Source: Dermatemys mawii (lineage: Eukaryota > Chordata > Testudines > Dermatemydidae). Taken from it: a stretch of DNA of 64,000 nt. A program made the translations under genes and the position numbers. This document shows, in pieces, positions 51,901-63,415 of the stretch (the stretch's first letter is position 1; every line of letters starts with the position of its first letter). The stretch lies in the NCBI GenBank assembly GCA_007922305.1, contig ML677373.1:13008127-13072126 (forward strand), given 5' to 3'. Under the pieces are notes generated by a model, which was not told where the DNA came from, made no database searches, and saw only the letters and a list, made by a program, of their open reading frames with translations.

Positions 51901-54900
51901 TGTCCTGATTTTTCACACTTGCTGTCTGGTCACCCTATCTCCATAGTACACCCAGCTCCTACTGAGTCAGATCCTAAGCCAAGGATTCACAGTCAGTATT
52001 GAGTTTTCCTCTTGATAGTCAGTCATCTAAGTTATTTGCTGGGTTGTACCACAGTACATTAGGCAGAATGGGCAGAGATACTGATAAGACACCTAGTGTG
52101 AACTGCCACTTTACTGGAGGGGCTTTACACCACAAGGAGTCTCTGTCCTTTCTGCATAGACTATTGCAGTATAACACAGCAAATAACTCCGATGACTATC
52201 AAGAGGGAGGCCGAGCAAATTGTTCCTGGGGTTAATTACCCTCACTGCTAATTTATATTGTATTTTCCAGTCTGATTTGTCTAGCTTCAATTTTCAGACA
52301 TTGGATCTTGTTACACCTTTGTCTGCTAGATTGAAGTGCCCTTTATTATTAATCTTTCATTCCCAATATAGGTGCTTACAGATCATGATCTCCTCAGCCC
52401 TTAAACCACCTGTGACTAGGGGCTGATAATTCCCTTCTGACTCTCCTGTTAATGGTGCTCCCTGCCCCATTGCCCACGGGGGTTCGACAGCTTCTCACTC
52501 AACTCCCTGTTACGTTTCCCAATGTTTGTCGTCAGAGGCCTAATACTCCCTGTCCTTTCCCCAGCCTCTGTCAATGGGTCTCCAATAACATTTTTATGCT
52601 CTCACCTGCGAGTGGGGGTCCGAGGAGAATGGTGACGCTCTCCAGGATGGTGAAGAGGCCAAAGGCACTTGAGAACCTGTCCATCTCCACCACATCCATC
52701 AGCACCTGGAAGATCAGCGCCCCGATGCCACTCATGGATATGCTGTAGATGAGACAGTAGATGATGAGCACACTGAAGTCGGCTGAGATGACACAGATGA
52801 GATTGCTGAGCCCATTGAGCAGCACGGCCAGGCTGAACAAGTAAATCTGCTTCCCAGTGAAGATACTGAGTCCTGAGAGCAGCCCAGCCATGGGGCGCAT
52901 GAAGATGTTAATGAAGCCGACAATGGAGATCAAGAGGGCGGCCTTGCGCTCCTCCACCCCGTTCCGGATGGCATAAGGCACCAGGTAGATATGGGGCAGC
53001 ACAAAGCCCATCACCATCCAGGCCACACCAATGGTGTAAATCTGGTAACCTTTGTTTTTGCAGAAGATATCAAAAGCCAGGTACTTCCGCAGCGTCCGCT
53101 TGCAAGCAGCAAACCTGTCCTGCTGCGGGGGCTCCACCTGACGAGGGGTGGCTCCATTGGACAGCTGTGTATCTTCAGTTGAGTTGCCTGGCTCCTGTTC
53201 AGAGTTGGGCTGCAGCGGTAACTTGGGAGGCCCAAGCTGGACTGGTCTCATCACGGCCCCACAGACACAAGCGTTCAACAGCATCCCGCCAAAGATGAGG
53301 AAAGAGTTTCTCCAGCCCATCTCATCCAGCAAATACTGGGAGATCAACGGCCACAGCGTGAGGCCAATGGAGGCACCGGTGGATGCTAGGGCGTTGGCCA
53401 AAGCCCGTCGGCGCACAAAGTAGTAGCCCAGCACAGTCACTCCCGCCTGGAAGCCAAAACAGGATCCTAGACCTGAAAAAAAGCGCAACATCTTATTTCT
53501 ATATAGGGCATTTTGGCTGGAAAGACCTCAATGACCCATGCTCCCCTTCTTCCACCACTGAAATACTTCTGTGCTGCAGGACATCAGCTTTACAACAGCA
53601 CACAGAAATGCTACTTGATAGTTCAGGATGGGAGGTGAAGTTGAATGCTATACCTAGATGAAGTTGCAGGCAGCCTTCAGCTGAGCATGCATATCTAAAC
53701 TGAGATGTGTCCGAGACGCTCTATTCTTGCTACAATTGCTATGGGATTGTTAATGATCAGAAGTGGCCATGACTTTCATTTTACATCTCATGCTGCAGTA
53801 GCTCTGTGCTGCCACAACATCATTTTGAGGCATAGGTTTACTAGGGGTTCAGAGAGAAGAGTGATTCTTACTGAATCCTCAACAGTATTAGGGAGTTGTT
53901 TATATGTCTCCCATCTAACCTTGCTTTGCTTGTGAGATCCCATGGGATCAAATCCCAGGGTGATCTGGCTGCAGAGATTCATTATTTTATGTTATGAGAG
54001 AGCAAGAGTCCACCACCACCTGCATAAGAGCTATTTAGAAGGGGAGAAGTTAACATAAGAATGACCATATTGGGTCAGACCAAAAATCCATCTAGAATCA
54101 TAGAACTAGAGGGGACCTCAAGAGGTCATCTGGTCCAGTCCTCTGTACTTGTGGCAGGACTAATTATCTAGACCATTCCTGACAGATGTATGTCTAACCT
54201 GCTCTTAAAAATCTTCAGTGATGGAGATTCCACAACCTCCCTAGGCAATTTATTCCAGAGCTTAATCACTTCCTAATGTCCAACCTAAACCTCCCTTGCT
54301 GCCATTTAGGACAAAAAGCAATAGGCTTATCCTCAGAGGTTAAAAAAACCAATTTTTCTTCCTCCTCCTTGTAACAACCTTTTACATACTTGTATTTGAA
54401 AACTGTTATGTCCCCTCTGTCTTCTATTTTCCAAACTAAACAAACACAGGTTTTTTTAGTCTTCCCTCATAGGTCATGTTTTCTAGACCTTTAATAATTT
54501 TTGTTGCTCTTCTCTGGACTCCAGCCCAATATCCTGTCTTCCGGCAGTGGCCAATGCCAGGTGCCCAGAAGGACTGAACAGAACAGGTAATCATCAATCA
54601 TCCGTCCCTTGTTGCTCATTCACAGCTTCTGGCAAGTTCCCATTTTTACTACTTCTGTACAAAACTCCACCACATTATGATGTTTGTTCTTAGGAAAAAA
54701 GGCATCTCCATCACTCTGTAAATTGGGAGGAGTGAAATATGGACACAGACAATCCATCTGGATAACATTCCCCCAACACACCCCAGTCCAGGACCAGTGA
54801 GAGTAGGGTCTGAAAAATGTGTTTCACTGTATGGGATAATGCTCCTTCCCCCTTCCTCAAAAATAAATCACCAGCCAGCTTCTAAAAGTGGTAGTCTTTA

Positions 54901-55304
54901 TTTACTGATTGTCCCCATTTGAGACCCATAGCCCTGTGTGGCTCACAGGAGAAGCAGTTCCCAGCGAACCCAGCTGAACAAGGGGTGGAGAAGGGTACTG
55001 GCTATTCAGGATATTAATCCTACTGTGATGTGATTCTTCTGATCTTTCCTGTTTGTCAGATGAGGGAAGGAACCTATGCACTCATTCCTCCCTGGACACT
55101 AGCTACATCCAAATACCAACCAGAGTGACTTTTATTTTCACACCCGAACTTGGTACTCACCAGTAATGAAGCCGGCTGTTATGTAAAGCTGGATGATGGA
55201 CTTGGAGAAGGAGCTGGCAACCATGCCCACTCCACTGAGTAGACCACCCAGCATCACAGTGAACCTGCAGCCAAATCGCTCCACCAAGATGCTGCAGAGG
55301 GGCC
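48721..55304 (-). CDS. SLC16A5: SLC16A5, monocarboxylate transporter 6 (5' partial)
   Basis: Plasma-membrane solute carrier of the monocarboxylate transporter family (MFS fold, 12 spans). Three exons on the minus strand: 55304-55161, 53472-52606, 48962-48721, together 1253 nt or about 417 codons with the stop. Exon A carries PLCSILVERFGCRFTVMLGG and the next two spans. Exon B starts with the family signature region YYFVRRRALANALASTGAS, then a cytoplasmic loop rich in P, Q and E between spans 6 and 7, then spans 7-11. Exon C carries the last span and ends PPAIMYITSI. Matches such as SMSGIGALIFQVLMD and SYVFYASSFFMVSAALFMG point to MCT6 rather than MCT1-4. The C-terminal tail is shorter than I recall for human. 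The first coding exon, with the [DE]G[GS]W[GA]W motif, is not in the window. Confidence 0.92.
49087..49160. repeat. Old dispersed repeat, copy 1
   Basis: 'ccaccactgaaatgcagctg' ... 'taacagcacacaggagtgct'. Related text at 53553-53630 ('ccaccactgaaatacttctg', 'acaacagcacacagaaatgc') lies just upstream of another SLC16A5 exon. Family not named. Confidence 0.55.
49244..49515. mobile_element. TIR DNA element family B, copy 2 (about 272 bp)
   Basis: Starts GGGTAAGTCTACACTGCAGC, then 'tgggagcaagcc' exactly as in copy 1 at 8670. The right end 'gatgcagcataaacatcc' is the degraded inverted terminus. Confidence 0.7.
50373..51000. mobile_element. Candidate solo LTR, 628 bp
   Basis: Begins TGTGACAAAGTTCC and ends CTCCGTCACA (TG...CA), with a 4-bp direct repeat ATAT on each side (50369-50372 and 51001-51004). 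No internal retroelement genes adjoin it, so a solo LTR left by recombination is the simplest reading. The orientation and family are not determined. Confidence 0.55.
51809..51935. mobile_element. MITE family C, copy 3 (127 bp)
   Basis: TA on both sides (51807-51808 and 51936-51937). Ends GGGTGACCAGATAT and TGTCTGGTCACCC pair. Opposite orientation to copy 2. Confidence 0.85.
52606..53472 (-). CDS. SLC16A5: SLC16A5 large coding exon (spans 4-11)
   Basis: 867 nt after the acceptor ctttttttcag; LGSCFGFQAGVTVLGYYF to ILLGPPLA. Donor gtgaga. Phase 2 in, phase 1 out, consistent with both neighbours. Confidence 0.95.
54052..54095. repeat. Repeat X, left part
   Basis: 'aacataagaatgaccatatt', 'gggtcagaccaaaaatccat'. 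It is continued after the CR1 at 54521-54635 by 'cagcccaatatcctgtcttc' and 'ggccaatgccaggtgcccag'. Confidence 0.8.
54096..54520 (-). mobile_element. CR1 LINE 3' end inserted into repeat X
   Basis: Antisense CR1: 'aatcatagaactagagggga', 'tcttaaaaatcttcagtgat', 'ccaacctaaacctcccttgc', 'tcataggtcatgttttctag'. 5'-truncated, about 425 bp. Less decayed than the copies at 3229 and 13457. Confidence 0.9.
54521..54635. repeat. Repeat X, right part
   Basis: Resumes the host repeat: 'cagcccaatatcctgtcttc', 'cggcagtggccaatgccagg', 'aacaggtaatcatcaatcat', 'cacagcttctggcaag'. Confidence 0.8.
55161..55304 (-). CDS. SLC16A5: SLC16A5 coding exon (spans 2-3)
   Basis: 144 nt after the acceptor gttgcattatag; two bases complete a glycine, then PLCSILVERFGCR to LYITAGFIT. 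Donor gtgagt. Confidence 0.92.
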
Positions 55305-56013
55305 CTATAATGCAACCAAACAAGCATCAGGACAGGAATCAAGGATGGACAAGTTTTTCTGTTTTGGATTTTATCCTAGTGGCTGCAGGAACAAAGCACC
55401 ACTTGTTCTGAGTCCACAATATGATTTAGTTTGGAATTCCTCTGTGATTGTCCCTGGTCACACAGAACCCAACTCTCCTGACACCCTCCCAGCCTCCTGC
55501 TTCTCTTACGTCAGTAAGGGAGAAGACTCCTTCGATCTGATCATCCATTGACTGTTAGGATAAGAACAAAAAACAGATTTCCATGATTTTGTGGGGTGGA
55601 TTCTGAGTTGAATGGGGGCAGAGGAGAGGTTCTTCGAATGGAATTCTGTGTGCACATGGGATAGATTCTGGGCAAATTTGGAAGAGGAGAAGAACATGAC
55701 CTGGATTTCTGTACCCACTGGGAACAGATTCTGGGAAGAGCTCTAGCTCCATTTAAAGGCCTCTAGGAAGGGGGATGGGACAGAGATGTAATCATGACAT
55801 TGTGGCTTTTTAAATGTTTTGCAATTAAATCTTACAAACATCTCTCAGCCTCCAGCTCAGTGCTGGGGCTCCACCCACAAGCTCCATGGGTGCACAGGTG
55901 CTGGAGCAGCCCACAGTGATGCTCCTAGTCCCCTTTCCGCTCCCACTGCCAGGTTTGCTCCAAGTCCAAAGAGCTTCCAGTTGGCTCCCTGCAGCACTCT
56001 GAGCCCCTATAAG

Positions 56014-56924
56014 CAGGGGCGGCGAGTTATATGGGCCCGTGGTGCCTGGGCTCCAGGAATATTCAGGGCCTGAGCCTTTCCCATGGTCCTGCCTGCCACC
56101 CCCATGTGCCGCCCCCGTGTGCCATCCCTGCGTACCTCCCCTGGCCTTGGCATGTCCCTGCCTCAAGCGGGTGGTTGCCCCCTGCAGCTCCCTGCTGTGC
56201 TCTGGATCCTAGCGCCCCCATCCACTACTGCCAGGGCAGCCTGCCCCTGCCCTTCCACCTTAGACCCTTCTCTTTTCTGATGGGACCCTCTGCCAGCACA
56301 GAGCCCCCCTGCCCACAGTCATCACTCCTGCCCCACACTGGGCCAGGGGTAGCCCTATCCCCCACTCCCTATGAGGCTACAGTGAGGGGCAGAAACAGGG
56401 GAGGAGGTACACACGTAATGGTAGCCCCCCCCCCGGCACCCACTACAGCGAGGGGGCTTCCTGGACCTGAGGGGGGCCCTAGGAGCACATGCAGTGACAG
56501 TGGTGTGGAGTGAGTGTGCTGCCAGAGTGAGAGGGGTCAGGGAAGTCCTCTCAGGCCCCAGCCTTGGAGCAGCCTGTCTGCACCCCAAACTCCTCATCCC
56601 CAGCCCTGCCCCACCTCAGAACCCTCAGCCCCCTGTACCCCAACCCTCTGCCCCAGCCCTGAGTCACTTCCTGCACTGTAAACCCCCTGGCCCCATCCCA
56701 CAGCTTTCACCTGTGCACCCCAACCCTCTGCCTGAGCCCCTCCTACACTCCAAACCCCTCATCACCAGTCCCACCCCAGAGCCCTCATGTTTTTACATTA
56801 TTTTAAAAAATATAGGTCGGCTTACAAGGTAGGTGTGTGTGGGTGGGTGGTGGAGGGGGGGGGGTTGGGGGGACTTGGCCCTGTTCTGGGCACCACCAAA
56901 AATTATACAAACCTGCCGCCCAGG
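56014..56924. mobile_element. Non-autonomous hAT element, 911 bp
   Basis: Perfect 8-bp duplication CCTATAAG at 56006-56013 and 56925-56932. Left end CAGGGGCGGCGAGTTATATG; right end reads CCTGCCGCCCAGG, with an inverted match also between 'gggcccgtggtgcc' and 'gggcaccaccaaaaa'. The GC-rich, proline-codon-like interior gives spurious reading frames but no transposase. Confidence 0.88.
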
Positions 56925-57349
56925 CCTATAAGAGAGAGTAATAGCTGGGGAGGGCTCCCGTACTGAAGGGGGTGGGTGGTATGAGGAGAAAAAGAAGGGA
57001 TGGAGAAAGAAGGGAAGGGGACGAGTAGGATAAGCAGATACTCTAGATGCTACTGCAGTATAAAAAAGGAGAGAAAATGGTGGAATGAAGCCACAAGAGG
57101 AGCGAAATATGGAGAAAAATTCACCCAACTAGAAACAGGTGAATCCTTGTGCAAGTGGACTCAGTTCCTAGAGTCTTCCCACTTTGCCCAGGCTGACTTT
57201 GGCCTGGAGCCCATGTCAGCCACAGCTAGGAGATGCCGACTCAGAAGAGCCAGTTCAAGCCTAAGGAAGTCCAGCAGAGTATTACACTTGTCTCTGAACT
57301 CTGAGAGACCCAAACTGGCTTGTCGGGCACCAGCCTGGGACATGGAAGA

Positions 57350-57545
57350 TTTGTGTTCTAACCTGGCTCTGACACAGAATTCTTGTGTAACCCTGGCAAG
57401 TCATTTCATTGCTTGAGGCCTCAGTTTCCCCACATATAAAATGGGGTAGTGCAAATTTCCTCTCTTACAGGAATGCTGTGGGGGTTAATTTGTTAATGCT
57501 TGTGAAGTGCTCGGATGCTGCAGGGCGGAGGCCTTAAAGCTTGTA
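57350..57545 (+). repeat. MIR-type SINE
   Basis: 'ctaacctggctctgacacag', 'gtaaccctggcaagtcattt', 'gcctcagtttccccacatat', 'gttaatgcttgtgaagtgct'. Nearly full core and tail. Confidence 0.85.
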
Positions 57546-58141
57546 CACAAAGCTAGTGAGAGTTTAGAGCTGGGTTCAAACTCAGCAGTGCGGGAGTCAA
57601 ATTCTGATTAAAAGATTACAACAGCTGTTCAGAGTTTTCCCTCGCTGGATCTAATGTCTCTGACTCTGACCCTCCAGCAAAACCTTCTTTATACTGTTCC
57701 TTCCTCTCCAGCTCCACTTTCTTCAGCATCAGTTATGGGGCCAGCGCCTGCTGACAGCTCCCTGTGAGTGCTATGCTGATGGGACACACTGGAACGTAAG
57801 CAGCTTCCAGCTCCTATCCCTTTGGGTTCCTGCGTGAAAACATTTCAGTAAGTGACTCTAAAGCCCTGGCAGTCCCAGAGCTATCCCTAAGGGCCAGCTC
57901 AGTGCTCTGCTTCCTGGGAAAGGAGCTGAAAACAACAGCAGGGCTAAGCACTGAGCCAAAGAGACAGAACGGCATTCTGAGCTCTCAGCAGTTTATAGCG
58001 AAGTAACAGAGTATCCGATGTTTCAGAAATCTAGAACTGGGCAACATTCAGCCAGGGTTTAGATTTCCCACTAAAGAAAAGTCCCAAAACACGTCAAGGG
58101 AGATAAGAAGTGCCCGTGCAGAGGATCATGTAGAAACAGAA

Positions 58142-58211
58142 TGACCCTAACAGGTTTGACTTCACTGCAGACAAAAATGTGTCTGCATTAAAGTCGAACC
58201 TGTTAGGGTCA
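58142..58211. mobile_element. 70-nt near-perfect hairpin, probable MITE remnant
   Basis: The left arm TGACCCTAACAGGTTTGACT and the right arm AGTCGAACCTGTTAGGGTCA are inverted; the arms run 35 nt each with a handful of mismatches near the loop. No clear target duplication. Confidence 0.6.
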
Positions 58212-60355
58212 CAGGTATTTAAGCTGTGGCCTGTGGAGTTGTGCATCTGCCCTGCAATTGCTCTGCCTCAGAGACAACTAATGCTGCATTGCTGATGCAG
58301 CTCCTTATGTCCGTCAGTCCCCACACACTTGAAAATGGGAGGGTAAATGTCATTAGCTCCCCTTCGGGGAAGGAGAAACGGAGTGGGGCAGTGATACAGT
58401 GAGAGAGAGGTAGTCACAGAGTTTAATGCTTCAAAGAGGCCAGAGCCCGGGTCTGCTGTACGTCTCCAGTGGGAGGGCTGGGTTTTACTGTTTACATTGC
58501 TGGTGAGTTCTGCTCACAAGCGATTTCTTTTCATCTCTCATTGAAAATATAACGCACAAGCTATACACAGACAGTTTTAAGGGTGGTAAGGGATGAGGCT
58601 GCTCAGGGAGGGGCAGCTCCCAGCTGGGGCTCTGGGGAATGGGAAGTGCCCCCCCCCCCACCCGCCCCTCAGCCAGGCTGCCTGGGCTGCACTCCCACCC
58701 CCCTCCCCAATGGTTCCCCACCCCTAGCATGGAAAGATCACAGCCGCTGAGTGGCCGAATCAGGGCTGTTTCTGTTGTCACTACAGGGCTTCGACCACAA
58801 GCGCAGTGACACGCTGTGCCTGGTCTAAGAGAGCCTTCTAAACCCAGTGGGCCCTGTGTTCTTTCCCACTGATATCAGGAGATGCTGTGTGCACAGATGG
58901 AGGGCAGAGCATGAGTGCTCAGCTCTTTCTACATGTGAGAGGAGAAGGCTTCCATTTGTGTCAGGAGAAACCTTTGGTGAGCTCTATGGTCCTGTCTTTA
59001 TTTTCTGTTTGGAACAACTCTGCCAGAGCGTTGCTTCCCTTGCCAACTCCTGTTGCCTCTCGCCCCTCGTTTGCCTTTTCTGAGTTACAAGGGGTTGATT
59101 TTCAAAAGCACTCGGTGTTGGCCTACTTCTGCTGTGCAACCTGACCCGGACCGAGTTACAAGTGTTGGGGTCGGTTGGATATAATTTGCAGAGCATCTAT
59201 TCCGGCTTGGTTCAGGTTAAGTAGCCTCTCATCATTGAGGGCTTGTTTATGTGAACAATTAGTTTGGGGCGAGAAACTACCCTATACTAACTTGACAGGG
59301 TCTAACTGTCCATGTGCATATGCACCCTGCTGAAGCGCATACAAACAATTTGTTAACAGGCTTTGATCTAGTTCCGTTTCAAAGATGCAAATGGATAATT
59401 AGACCATAGCAGGTTAGTGTGGGGTAGATTTACAGCCCAGTTTGCCGCCAACTAATTATTCATGAAGACATCCCTTAGTTTGAAGTGTGTATATTTTGGG
59501 AGGTTGGGTACAAAACAATTCCATGCTCTCAGGCTTGGCTTGGGTTCGGGATTGGCTGTAGTCTTCTCAGGTTTGGGTTGGGCTTCTAAATTAGGCTGTG
59601 CTCTGCTCCAATTGAAGTCGGTAATAGAGATTTCAGTGAGAGCTGAAAATTCCACTCATTGGCCTCAGTCATGCAGGGAACCTGGATATAACGTGGTCAG
59701 CCCCTGGACTTAGTTACAACCTGGCTCGTTTCGGCTGGGTACATGGAAGAGAGGTAAGTGCATTTAAATCTCATTTACATCAGAACGTGGATTTACATTG
59801 TAAATGTGTCTCGTAATATATTTGGACTCCATCCATGCTAACTACAACGTTGCTCAAATGCAGTTGCTGCTAGCAGCATTCTAACACCAATTGACTAATG
59901 ATGAGAGCAATTATTTTTTGAGAACCAGGATAGACCTAAAGTCCCATTCATACAGCAAGATGCCAGGGGCCTATGTTATAAGATGGGTTGGAATTCTCTG
60001 GATAAACATGCCGGAAGTGTTTATACTAACCATATTTCTGCCCTGTAAAGAACAGATAATTCTACAACACAGTCTGATCGCACCTACACAAACAAGATCA
60101 AATTGTATTACATAATGCAGTCCCTGCTGCCTTCCAACATGGTAAATTTTAGACTGTCTCCAGAGAGCATTTCATTTTTTATGTTTTTTTTCGTGCTTTT
60201 ATAACATGATTATAACATGAGTCTCAAATCAATAATCCCTACATCCCCAATGGGTAGGGAAACCATGCTTGCATGCTAACAATTAATATGTTTACACATG
60301 ACTCTAGTTAGCACATCTCTGATTCCAGCAGGGACAAAGTATCAGTTACCTAGGT

Positions 60356-60469
60356 TAGTGGTTTTCAACCTGTGGGCCACAGACTACTGAGTGTCTGCAG
60401 ACTGTCTAAGGTTACCTCCATTTGAAATTTTTTATGGGTTCGCAAATGAAAAAAGGTTGAAAACCACTG
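60356..60469. mobile_element. hAT-type MITE, 114 bp
   Basis: Ends TAGTGGTTTTCAACCTGTGG and AAAAAGGTTGAAAACCACTG are inverted repeats. Flanks ACCTAGGT and ACCCTAGC look like a decayed 8-bp duplication. Confidence 0.75.
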
Positions 60470-61734
60470 ACCCTAGCTGGAATCTGGTAATTCTAGTAGG
60501 GTGATTGTTTTTGATATATGAATACTTGATTACTTACTGATATTCCAAAGGATGGTCATTTTAATTCTGGGCCATATTGTATCCAAAGGGGATTAATTTT
60601 AATAAGGAAAGATTTGAGATTTGCTGCTAACAATCCAACATGCTTCATGGCACTTTCCAAGAACCCAGCTTCTGAGCATGGTAATTTAATAGGCACTTCC
60701 TGTTCTAAGATGTTATAACTAGAACTAACACTAAAGGACATTTAAAATGCTATGGCCTACATTTTTAGAAGTGACTAGTGATTTTGGGTGAGATACTTCG
60801 ATGGGGCCTGACTTGTAGAAAGTGCTAAATACCTGCCCTCTGGGAATCACATTGGGCACCCAGAATCTCTAGTCACTTTGGAATATTTAGGCCTCTGTGC
60901 ACGTATCACTCTGCTAAAGATATCAGTGCAATCTAGGTGAAGCGGTGTGAACTGGTCTATCTATCTCCACAGGGCTTTAATAGCAATACCTTTCAAATGA
61001 AAGAGTTTCCCAGGAGGTTTCTCCTGCACCTGTGCTTGATATTTTTGCGTCCCACTGTTTCTGCTGAGGTGCAACTTCCTTTGAATGCCTCACCTGACTG
61101 TCAGCTGCCATGTATCTTTCCCATTCGGGACAAATCAGACAGCAACTGGTTGCTTCTGATGTGGCCATGGCATCAGCATGACTCCGTGTTCTGTGTGTGT
61201 GTGGTTTTTTTAAGTGTTACCTCTAACCAGAGCAGGGTGTAGTGGTATGCGTGTGTAACCAGGACAACAGTTCAGATGTTCAGCCCTAGGCAGCATGCTC
61301 TTCTCCTTTCCCCTAATCCCAGCTCAGATAGTCTGTTTACAGAATAATCACAGGAGAGACCGATGGAGAGAGATACACAGAGCTGAGCAAAACACACTCC
61401 TTTCCAGGGGGAGTTCTGGAGCCAGCTGGATTTTTTTGTTCCTGGTCATAGGAGTATTGAAATCAAACACAATGGGCCACATTTTAGTTGTTACCCCCAG
61501 AGGCCACGGTAGTGGTGGAGTGGGTTTTCCTTGCACCCCTGTACTATTCTGATCTCTGGTTACACAGGCAGGGGAGTTGCAGGGCTGGCTGTTAGAGGCT
61601 GCAGCTAGCTCAGGGAACATGCTCTGCACAGGAGGTGTAAGGCACAGCTCTTCAGGATGGTGCTACTGGAGGCCTCCTACCCCTCTTCTGTCCATAATAG
61701 TTTTGTGGCTCCCTTGCTGAGATATCTGACCACA

Positions 61735-61862
61735 TCCGAACACAGGTGGGGAACTGAGGCACAGAAAACCCACTTGATTGTCTCAAGGAGGCAGTGGCAG
61801 AGCCAGGGATTGAACCCAGGTTTTCTGAGTCCTCTGGTTTCATCTTAACCACTAAGCCAGCC
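61735..61862 (-). repeat. MIR-type SINE, 5' half with tRNA-like head
   Basis: On the minus strand: 'ggcttagtggttaagatgaa' (A-box-like), 'cctgggttcaatccctggct' (B-box-like), then 'tgtgcctcagttccccacct'. Confidence 0.75.
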
Positions 61863-63234
61863 TTCTTAACTCCTTGTGTTTTGCAAGCGTAGCATTCAAT
61901 CTCACCAGGACTTAAGTGTTTCTAGAAGCAATCCAAATAATCAGACCGCTCACCTTCCCCTCTTGAAAAAGTATGTGTACTAATTTATACCAGAATCTAA
62001 AAGTAAGAGATGGAAAAACCTCTTCATAGCTGACCGGAGTTACTCCCCTCCCACCCGTACCAGTGACAGATTGCTCCTTCCAGAACATCCCTGAGGAGTT
62101 TGTTTATCGAGTTCATTTGCTGGAGCTACCACTGGGAATTGATCGGTCATTGTGATCTTACTGTAAAATCTTTGCTGACATCAAGCCTACATTTTCTTTT
62201 GCAACATTTCACCCTTTTATGTAATTATTAATCCATGATCATGACTCAGTTTAAGCCATTTACATTTCTTGAGTTATTTTAATCCTCTGAGTCATTTCTG
62301 TAGCCAAGATCTGCCAGCATGGGCCAGATGTTTTATGGGTGCAACTCCATTAGGATCACACCAAGCATTAATTTAACCCATTGCCTGTTCTTTTAGCCTC
62401 TTCTTACAGGTCAGTTTCCTCAGGTCTTTAGGGAGACATGTTGCACTGATGGACTCCAAAAGCAAGACCAAGGATTTATTTTTGATTCTTAAACATCATT
62501 CCCTGATTTTCTTTTCCTTGTGTTACTAAATGGACGACTGTTCTGCATATGATTTCAGTTTGCCATCTCATGATATTCTTCAGCTAGGTAAAACAGAGGA
62601 ATAAAGCTAGCACATGTCCTCAGAGTGCTAATGAGATCATAAACACTCAAGCTTTGGTCTTCTGGTTACCTAGCTACCATGATTCAACCAGAATCCTTTG
62701 ATAGGGTGTGTGTGTTTTTTTTTGCATGACCTATATAGATCAGCGTTACCTGTGTAGTATTTCTATGTGTCTACATATATCACTATTATATAATTATAGA
62801 TAATATTAGTGGCCACAGATCAGCTCAGTACTTCGCAGCAGAGATAAAAGGACAAAGTCCCTGCCCCAAAGAGCTTACCATTGTATCTAGACATGCTGTA
62901 ACAAGGGCAACAGAACAATAGGGTAGGGGTGGAGGAAGACGCAGTTGAACAATAGGCAGGGGATGGAGGAAGATGGGCAGAGGTCATGGCAATAAGATAT
63001 GAGGGCATGTGAGTAGCACAGTTGGGAAGGGGTTACAGGATAAATATGTACCTATAGACATAATAGTCACTTTGCTGAGTCCTTTCTTGTGCATGTCATG
63101 GTAGAAATGAGTCTTTGGGAGGGAGTTAAAGGGTGGGAGGACTGTTCTGGCCCCATAAGATGTAGCTCCAACAAGCCTAGCCCTCAGCTTACCCTAAAGA
63201 ACTCCTAGCCCTGCACTCAGTAAACAGCACGTAC

Positions 63235-63415
63235 TTCTAATCCCAGCTTTGTTACTGACTTGCTACAACATGTTGGGCAAGTCACTCAGCTTTTGGTATC
63301 TCAGGTCTTCCCACAGTAAAATGGGGCTCCTAATACTCACCTCCTGGGTGGATTATGAGGATTAATCAATTACTGATCACATAGCTCTTTGATCATGTTA
63401 AGTGCTGCTAACTGT
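63235..63415 (+). repeat. MIR-type SINE
   Basis: 'taatcccagctttgttactg', 'ttgggcaagtcactcagctt', 'cacagtaaaatggggctcct', 'attatgaggattaatcaatt', 'gttaagtgctgctaactg'. Confidence 0.8.

Larger units (their letters stand above)
48963..52605 (-). other. SLC16A5: SLC16A5 intron with LTR and MITEs
   Basis: 3.6-kb intron. Contains an old dispersed repeat (49087-49160), TIR family B copy 2, a solo-LTR candidate and MITE family C copy 3. Confidence 0.6.
53473..55160 (-). other. SLC16A5: SLC16A5 intron with nested CR1
   Basis: 1.7-kb intron. Holds the second copy of the old dispersed repeat (about 53553-53630) and a CR1 inserted into repeat X (54052-54635). Confidence 0.65.

Noticed and set aside
55819..56832. 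Proline-rich open frames up to 160 aa
   Set aside because: Inside the 911-bp hAT element defined by an exact 8-bp duplication; low-complexity C-rich sequence.
61770..61855. tRNA-like A and B boxes
   Set aside because: They belong to the head of a MIR-type SINE; no cloverleaf with a proper anticodon arm.
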